NCBI RefSeq assembly: GCF_013368755.1 | Contig: NC_049561.1 | Coordinates: forward strand, 2,666,001-2,730,000 | Source of the DNA: Talaromyces rugulosus | Lineage: Eukaryota; Ascomycota; Eurotiomycetes; Eurotiales; Trichocomaceae | Length of the DNA stretch: 64,000 nucleotides | Direction: 5' to 3' | Part shown: in pieces, positions 57,276 through 64,000 of the stretch | Layout of the letters: the number at the start of each line of letters is the position of its first letter | Numbering within the stretch: position 1 is the stretch's first letter | Made by a program: the position numbers and the translations under genes | Notes under the pieces: generated by a model | Told to the model about the DNA's origin: nothing | Database searches by the model: none | What the model saw: only the letters and a program-made list of their open reading frames with translations

Positions 57276-58104
57276 TTTGACTAGCTGCGAGTCGAATTAG
57301 TCGGGTGCTCAGCGAAGAAATGAGTGTGTAGATGTTTTTTCGAGGTTTGTAGATCGCCAAAAAAGAATACTCTCTAGCGAAACAGACAAACAAACTCGGG
57401 TGCGGATTGTCGGGAAATTTTCTTTCTGTTCTTCGATGTGTTCTGGATGGAAATAAGGGCACTGTACGTACCTGCGAACTTGATGTCGGCTGGTTAGAGT
57501 TGTTGAGGACTGACTGGGTCGTGACAGGTCGCGGAGAGCCTCGAATTTGGCGACTGTGAATGTGCGCCAAGCCCGGCGGCGAATCCTTTTTCCGGCTCGG
57601 TTTGGCTTCGCTTAGCTTGTGTGCTCCTATTGGCTTGACGCGGATCCACTCTGTCTCTCTCGGACTATGCCGCATTCGGTTGTGAATCTCTCATAATTTG
57701 CGACTTTATACATATTATTTGAATATTAAATTGATTTTATTGATGGAGATAGGCTGGTATTCGAAATATGAAATTGTCGTTCTTCATTGATTTTACTTTA
57801 TGGATTTTTGAGAACTTGAATACTCCTCTTATTTCTTACGATATACAAAAAAAAAAAAAATTTAAACTAACCGTGCATGTTAATTGACATCACCTCAGGT
57901 CTTCAAATCTAATTTCTTCTCTATATATATCGTGTGGGGACTCCAACCGTTACTTCTAGGACGAAGCTCAGCCTCACCAGGAGCTTACCCCGGACAACCC
58001 GGAATAATAATGCCGCCTAGACTCAAGACCTCCTTCAACAGCGGCCCTTGAAATAAAAATTCATTGCTGTTATTATACCTGTCCGCTCTCGATGAGCAAC
58101 TACA
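57276..58104. promoter_or_regulatory. Divergent promoter region (rpl43 / Zn2Cys6 gene)
   Basis: 829 bp between divergent starts. On the minus strand a GTACGTACAG donor-like site near 57465-57475 after GTTCGCAG could begin a 5'-leader intron of the ribosomal gene, as is common for such genes. A 140-codon open frame here (57253-57675, -) overlaps the eL43 start and is judged leader sequence. A poly-A run lies near 57847-57860. Confidence 0.45.
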
Positions 58105-60544
58105 ATGTCTACGCCGGGCAGTGCGAGCAATTCCAAACTAGACTCCATAAGGAGTAAACGGCCTGCGGTAAGAAATGCCGTCTCCTTTGTACACGTCGAT
58201 GAGGTATTAATCTTGACTTTAGTGTGAAAACTGCAAGAATCGCAAAGTGAGAATTGTCTATACCTATCAACAAGGTTGTATGCCAAATGATATTGACAAA
58301 AAAATAGACAAAATGTGATCGCCGCACCCCATGCTCAAGCTGCGTGACTGCCGGCCTAGAGTGCCAAATCGCCCAGCGATCTCTAGAAAAGCGACAGCGG
58401 GTTCTCATTTCGTCGAGATACGATGAAGCCATGGAAAATGTCGAGCGTGTGCTTCAGGGCATCCGGCAAGATGTTAATAGGCTCCTGGACACGAATGAAA
58501 CCCGCCTCCAGCAGTCGCCGATGCAGTCGCAGGCATCTCCGGCTGAAAAGATCACAAGTCACCTTCTAGAAGTATCAAGAACTTCTGAAGGTTACCGGGG
58601 TGATTCATCGTTTAATGCTCATGTGAAGCGCGTGAGAGATACTCTGAAAAATGCCGCATCCGACATAGGCTCTATTTCAGCCTCTTCTTTAGGTGATGAT
58701 GACCCTCGAGGCGACTCTACCACTGCTATGGATTCTTCCGGCTTTGAAATTTCAGGCTCACCAGATTCTTCTCCTTCCTCACGCGTGGATTTACAATATC
58801 CTGAACTAGAAAGCAGGACACTTCCGCCTATCAATTCGGTGCTTTTACTACTACGGTTAATCCAGGACGAGAAGCAGGACTTCTTTCTAAATATGCCCAT
58901 CATTAATGAAACAGAGTTTGCGGAATTTTGCCAACAAGTTTACTTTGCTATCCGTCATTATTCCCTGACGACATGGGCAATTGTCAATGTCGGCCTTTTC
59001 TACCTTTTTGTCGGACTGAAGAAGCCACATTATGACCGAATTTGCGTTACGGCATCCGATATCGATTCGTTCCTTCGGCTATTGGACGCGAATATAGAGA
59101 TCACTATGAACAGCTTGAGACTTTGTATAATACCGTCAGTCGAGGCTTGCCAAGCAATGTCATTTTTGGTGAGCTCTCATATTGCTTAGAAAAATAACTC
59201 TGCTGATCTTTTGCAGACAATGTTCTATATGAGGGCTGGTCGGCCCGCCATGGCATGGAGATTGAATTCAGCCGGTTCAAGAATGTGCATTGACTTGGGA
59301 TTCCACCATCTACCTAGCAAGTACAAGGGCCGCGAGGAATTCAAGAAACGCCTAATATTCTGGCACATTTACGTTGTGGACAAAGGCCTGGCTTTTACTC
59401 TGGGGAGGACGCCATCAATTCCTCACTTTGATGTCTCGACTGAGCGTCCCTCTATACCAGAAGACTTGCCTGGGGATCTTCCAGAGGGCCCAGCATAGTA
59501 AGCACAACCTATATATCCCTAAGAAGAGGTAAGGATATAGGTATTAACAGTTGATTAGTTTATATGCTGCTTTTCTGGAATTTTCCGTCATCTCAGGCGA
59601 TATGTACATCAAACTGTTTTCTGCAATCGCACAACGAGAACCACAAAGGATCCGTATCGAGAGAGCCGAATCTTTTGCTAAACAGCTCACCGAAGTCAAC
59701 GAAAACATTCAAAACGTGAGTTCCACATGATATAATTCAAAAGATAAAAAAAATCCCGGTTTAACAGGATAAAGACGCTTCAAGATAACGTACTTACGAA
59801 CAACGCGTTTAAAATAATCGCCATCCTTCTCAACATAATGACTCTCTGCCTCGTCACAATCGTCTACCGCATCGTCCCGTGCGAGGCACCAAACTCACAT
59901 CCGCTGCAATGCAGTATTAATTGCGTCAATGCAGCTCGTGGAGCACTAATAGCCATCGTCAGAGCCAGTGAAACATTTGGCCAGAAAAGTCCAGGTTCCT
60001 GGGGAATGTTCCTAAATACGTGAGCTCCCTTTTTAACTATCCTATATATTTGTGCTTATCTCATTATAAACATTTGTTTAGGCTATTCTCTTACGTCCCG
60101 TTCACCTCATTCATCGTCTTGGCTGGAAATACCGTCGCGGTGCCCTCAGTTGAGGACTTGACGATCCTCTGGTCCGCCCTCTCCAGCATCGAGCCGGGAT
60201 CAGTGACCTCACAAAGTGGGAAAAAGCTCTACGATACTTGCAAGACGTTCTATCGGATTGCTGAAAACACTGTTTCACATCATATGGAAGGGAGAAACAG
60301 CACCACTACCATCCCCGGGGAAAGCCACTTGACATCCAGTGCAGATGTTGCGCTTGAACAGCAGCAAACAATGCATCCATCGTTCCAAATCCCTCCCGGT
60401 GATATTTCAGCAGCCGGATTACAACAAGTCATGACGCCCCGGGCTTGGGATGCGGTAATGAATGACTTTGACGCCGATGTTGATCCTGTCGCAATGGCGT
60501 CGTTTATTGAGCCATATCTTTTCTTTGACGGGGATATATCGTAG
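58105..60544 (+). CDS. Zn(II)2Cys6 transcription factor with fungal-specific TF domain
   Basis: Seven exons (58105-58167, 58223-58246, 58308-59168, 59217-59497, 59559-59715, 59775-60019, 60082-60544) give 697 residues, the usual size for this class. The zinc cluster is Cys22-x2-Cys25-x6-Cys32-x5-Cys38-x2-Cys41-x6-Cys48. Its first two cysteines lie on a 24-nt exon (CENCKNRK). A coiled linker (EAMENVERVLQGIRQDVNRLL) probably mediates dimerisation. The middle-homology region at about residues 180-560 includes the RPAMAWRLNSAGSRMCIDLGFH segment and KKRLIFWHIYVVDKGLAFTLGRTPSI, hallmarks of the Fungal_trans domain. The exon-6 acceptor was chosen as ATAAAG because the nearer AACAG leads to a stop. 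Target genes are unknown. Confidence 0.87.
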
Positions 60545-61127
60545 CTTTTTGTGCAGGCAGTGTAGTTAGGGCCAAGAATAGTCCTCCTAAGGATTTCCTT
60601 TTTCTAATTACGTCAGGGGTAAAGTTTATGATATGAATGTCTAGGTAGAAAAAGGGGCCAATCCTCGTTCCGCACATATTCCGGGCCCTCGGGTCCGGAG
60701 ACCCAATGCCAAGCTATTGAACTCCACGTTATTAGGCACTCTGTTAAGTGCTGACTGTTGAATTATGTCTAGCGAATGAATTATCAAAACTTTTACGTTT
60801 TAATATTATAGCCTTGTTTTTTTAACCAATCATTAGTTCAATGTGGGCGTACACAGACATGTCTGGTCGGGCCCGAGGAGCCGAAGACTGTTGTGTTCTG
60901 GGATACTACCACCAAAAATTATCATCACAGCCACACAAGGCATATTTGTTGGGGTTGCCTACCAGAGAAAGAAAGTATTATTTGACTCATATATGAGGAC
61001 GTGAATCGCTTTTCACGGGCAATGATTTGTAGTACTCACCAAACCTCCTCCGACAGCTTATACTTGAAAGTTTGTTCTCCTGGATTTCCTTCTCGAACTA
61101 TCGTTTCCCACTACATAACACGCCATC
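60545..61127. other. Intergenic region
   Basis: 583 bp between two plus-strand genes, with the terminator of the regulator and promoter of the membrane-protein gene. No further gene is seen. Confidence 0.5.
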
Positions 61128-61968
61128 ATGGGGCAGCTCGTCAAGAATATGCCTCGGCATGATATACAATGGCGGAAGCTAAAGAGCGATTACATGTATA
61201 ACAACACGTACTATCTTCGAAAGAAAAAGTTTATCGTGTATCAATTCGCAACGAACATCACTGGAGCTGTGAATAGCATTGGCATTGCGGTCTTAAAACG
61301 TACGGCCTCTAATCAACCTCCCTTTTGCAAATACATGAGAATAGACCTGCTAAGTATCTTTTTTTTTTCCAGCCTACAACGAAGTCCGATCTCGCACAAT
61401 ATCCGACTTTCCCTCTGCTCGTATCAACTCTACCGATCTAGTCGCCAGTCTTGGATTCAATATTGCCCCGAATATATTGATCGGTTTATTTTTCGGTGCT
61501 GCGATATTCTATGATCTGTTCTGGCCAGAGCGCGTGGAATCCCGAAGGATACAGTGGACATGGCAATTATCCGCGGTGGTATTGTGTGCCATGGAACTGG
61601 CTGCCTTGCTTTGGCTCACGGTTACTGCTGCAACGCACGGTATTCAGATCGATGGGGTTACGGATGATCAAGCGAATAGTATACGCCAGAGTTGGCATGG
61701 TCCTTCGCTGGATTATTGCAATGACGGTCGCGCAGTAGCGGCGATTATTGTTGAATGGATTGGGTTTGTGTTCACGGTTTGGAGGTTAGTTTGAACCATG
61801 GACCGGTTATAATTTGGTTGCCAGCAGAGCTAACAGAGGTTTCAATGTAGCACGATTCTCATGATGAAGGCCTATTCGCATAACAACAAGTATGGTCCTT
61901 TTGCGGACCATATTACTCGGCCTGATGGTGAGCATGTCATGTTGGATGTTCAGCAAGATCCAGCGTAG
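61128..61968 (+). CDS. Small four-helix membrane protein, unknown function
   Basis: I do not recognise the family. Exons 61128-61299, 61373-61784 and 61851-61968 splice in phase to 233 residues. Four hydrophobic segments are visible: VYQFATNITGAVNSIGIAVLK near residues 38-58, NIAPNILIGLFFGAAIFYDL near 84-104, WQLSAVVLCAMELAALLWLT near 115-137 and VAAIIVEWIGFVFTVWSTIL near 178-200. The loop between helices 3 and 4 (about 40 residues) is polar with one Cys. Both ends are polar and the C-terminus has no retention or sorting signal that stands out. The consistent splicing and the helix pattern support a real gene. The preceding regulator points the same way but no link is shown. Confidence 0.65.
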
Positions 61969-62094
61969 AATTTATTCAAAGCACATGTATACATACGCCA
62001 ATGTTTAAGGCGCATTTTTGGGGGAACAATTATTTGTGAAGGGGTTGTTTTTTATAAAGATTTTGTTATTGTATCAATATTTAGATGTCAAATT

Positions 62095-62557
62095 TCAATT
62101 TGATTTATGCACATTTATACCAGTTGACGCTATACATGTACAGTGAGGGGCCAAAGTGATGTATGTATGTAACATATAAGTGCGACGACAGACGACCACG
62201 GTGGAAACTGTTGGGTAATAAGGACTGACCAAAACAGCCAAAGGCTTTTTGGTTAGCAGCTGACATGCTGAGAGAAACCTGCCGTCGCTTTTACTGGATA
62301 CAAAAAGACACCCTTCACCAAGTTGGACAGCCATACCCTGTGCGAGAACAAATTGCCAGAATTCAGTGCATATACTTATCGTCATCATCCAAAGGAACGT
62401 TAAGAATGTGCCTGTTGCTAGTAGAAGTCGAAAGTATCCAGGATCATAGAGCGGCCCTGTAATAGCCCCCATGAAAAGTAGCAGGGTTGCTTGTATTGAG
62501 CCAATCCAGGCCATATCGATGTGTGATCCACCAGCACCTGGTCTGAAATACGCCATA
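62095..62557 (-). pseudogene. Truncated monocarboxylate-transporter-like MFS fragment
   Basis: A minus-strand open frame of about 150 codons in which roughly residues 13-85 read like helices 2-4 of fungal monocarboxylate (MCH/MCT) transporters: MAWIGSIQATLLLFMGAITG, PLYDPGYFRLLLATGTFL, TEFWQFVLAQGMAVQLGEG and CLFV. The upstream part (helix 1) and the remaining eight helices are absent, and the downstream codons become non-hydrophobic without resemblance. A full family member has about 400-450 residues. It is therefore a remnant. An expressed short protein is unlikely. Confidence 0.62.
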
Positions 62558-63622
62558 AGAGTTGGCTATGCCCCTAATGGAGGAGAATCTAATTTTAGGT
62601 CATTTACGAAATAGGTAAAGCTCAAGTGCTTTTTTTTTAATAACCAGTAGTTAAATATAAGGCACCAGCTTCCTGCAACTTACCCCATGGGCGGTGCGGG
62701 TTAAAAGTTACTGAGCGGGAGCGGCTTTGGCGATACCTATTCTTCTCCACTTGTCTCAAGGAACCACCCTGTAACATAGACTTGGAAAATCAAGTATCTA
62801 AACTGACGGATTCCATTTTGGTATTGCTATTGGGGAAGAATAAATTCTCAAGTTACGAAAAGGCAATTTTTGGGATGATCTAAATATCGAATGATTGGCT
62901 GTGAACAGGTAGAAAATGGCTGGATTTGTTGACATAGAATGGCGAGTACTCCCACACTCCTTGGGATATGTGAATACCCCTCATAGTGATAGTACTAGAA
63001 TCCAAAGAAAGAAGTCTAGCCGCTGCACATGCAAAAGAGAAGGGGTTGGCCTTGGGGGGCCTTGCATATCGCCCGACGGACACACCGTCTATGGGAACGG
63101 TTAAGCGATGATCAACTCAAGTTGATAGCTTTCTCTCAATGATAATATGGCGATCATATTAAATTATTCATCTTTCTAGACCAGTCTGGATTTTCTTGTC
63201 AGGCAACTGCTGGTTTCGCGCCTTGCCGCTTTATTGCATACACTAATGCTTCCAATGTTACTGTTAGCTGAGAAATACACTAACTTGTGGCATACTAAGA
63301 AGCCCCTACCCAGGGTTTGCGCTCTTTTTGGCGCACTGCATGTGTGAGTTCGAAAATAGGCCGTTTCTCATTTAATTCTAGTCCCATGACATTATACAAC
63401 CCCTGCCCGCTGTTGGGGCAACTCAGCCGGATTAATTTTTATTAGGCAAATGTCGCTAGCAAATTACTAGGCATGATAGAGCCACTTTTAGTGCATATCA
63501 ATCCATCAATGATTGTAAGAATCGTCTTTCTTCCTTCATATAGGCTCGTCAACGGATATTTAACCCCTCTGTCAACTGGTATATTTCTTATTGTCAACTG
63601 GATTCCTTGATCATTGAACGTC
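62558..63622. other. Intergenic region
   Basis: About 1.07 kb between the transporter remnant and the receptor-like gene. No continuation of the transporter was recognised on the minus strand. No other gene is seen. Confidence 0.45.
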
Positions 63623-64000
63623 ATGTCTGACAGCTCAACGGACGTCTCCCCTGGGTATCTGGATGAATATTGTGGTGGTGAGCTCATTGCAACTGCCATA
63701 GTGTTCATGACCCTAGAGATTGTATTTGCGGCTGTTCGATATTTCGCGAAACGGGGACAAGGGGTCCAAAGAGGCCTAGATGACTGGTTCATTTGGCCAG
63801 CGCTGGTAGTAAACATTATAACATGCATTGAAGGGCTCAGTAAGTCCATGAATCTAAGAACGAACCTTTAAACATGCTTCTGACCCCCTCTTCTTTGATA
63901 TTCGCAGTCCTAATTCCTCTTGCCGGCGTGGGAACACATCTGGAGGCAGTCAAAACACGCAGCCCGGAGAAACTAATAGCTTGGTCCAAGGGCATCTACG
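63623..64000 (+). CDS. Pth11/SAT4-like seven-helix membrane protein, N-terminal part
   Basis: 5' portion of a fungal rhodopsin-like (SAT4/PTH11-related) membrane protein, cut by the window end. Exon 1 is 63623-63839 and exon 2 starts at 63908, giving about 103 residues in the window. The first helix (GELIATAIVFMTLEIVFAAVRYFAKR) is followed by the family signature RGLDDWFIWPALVVN and the second helix. After the splice the sequence continues ITCIEGLSI-type into LIPLAGVGTHLEAVK, where GxGxH is also typical of the group. Such proteins have seven helices and are suspected receptors for surface or nutrient cues. Completion needs sequence beyond 64000. Confidence 0.78.

Noticed and set aside
57253..57675. 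Open frame of 140 codons upstream of and overlapping the eL43 start
   Set aside because: It lies in the ribosomal gene's leader, is Ser/Arg/Pro-rich without motifs and runs into the real start in another frame. A leader intron explains the region better.
59761..59774. Nearer acceptor (TTTAACAG) for exon 6 of the Zn2Cys6 gene at 58105
   Set aside because: It leads to an in-frame stop after six codons, while the ATAAAG acceptor 7 bp downstream keeps a reading frame that continues the transcription-factor domain.

Overview
The window is nuclear DNA from a filamentous ascomycete (Pezizomycotina). An Aspergillus/Penicillium-type Eurotiomycete fits best, though the genus cannot be fixed from the sequence. 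The evidence is short introns (about 50-70 nt) with GTRNGT donors, CTRAY branch sites and YAG acceptors, genes on both strands without operons, and families typical of these fungi: PilA eisosome protein, yapsin-like GPI protease, Zn2Cys6 regulators, tannase/feruloyl esterase, Mtr-type amino acid transporter and a Pth11-like receptor. Most ORFs broken by introns were rejoined by checking splice phase; every complete spliced model reported sums to a whole number of codons.

Layout. (1) 0.4-21 kb is mostly conserved: an AflR-like Zn2Cys6 regulator with trinucleotide-repeat expansions, pilA, the XPG/Rad2 repair nuclease, a WDR6/Trm734-like WD protein, a SUR7-family membrane protein, a GPI-anchored aspartic protease and a Na,K-ATPase-like P-type pump. 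(2) 21.9-33.5 kb is a run of catabolic enzymes: secreted GH3, secreted tannase/feruloyl esterase, zinc alcohol dehydrogenase, a divergent fumarylacetoacetase-family enzyme, a short-chain dehydrogenase (all +), and a membrane-anchored double amidohydrolase (-). Together they look like a scavenging route for esterified aromatic or phenolic compounds. (3) 33.6-47 kb is gene-poor, with two AT-rich gaps, long homopolymers, a DUF4238 gene broken by two frameshifts, and a 1777-residue GHKL-ATPase/DUF3883 protein built like sacsin or NO VEIN. This is the least explained part. (4) 47-52.3 kb holds an MFS exporter, a Zn2Cys6 regulator and a GliT-like thioredoxin-reductase-fold oxidoreductase. The exporter and the oxidoreductase share TCCGAGAC-type motifs at similar distances upstream, which suggests a small detoxification or metabolite-resistance regulon. 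(5) 54-64 kb mixes an 11-exon Mtr-type amino acid transporter with an 8-nt microexon, ribosomal protein eL43, a Zn2Cys6 regulator, a four-helix membrane protein of unknown function, a decayed monocarboxylate-transporter fragment, and the start of a Pth11/SAT4-like receptor cut by the window edge.

No tRNA, rRNA, CRISPR or intact transposon was recognised. All functional calls rest on reading motifs; no search was run.
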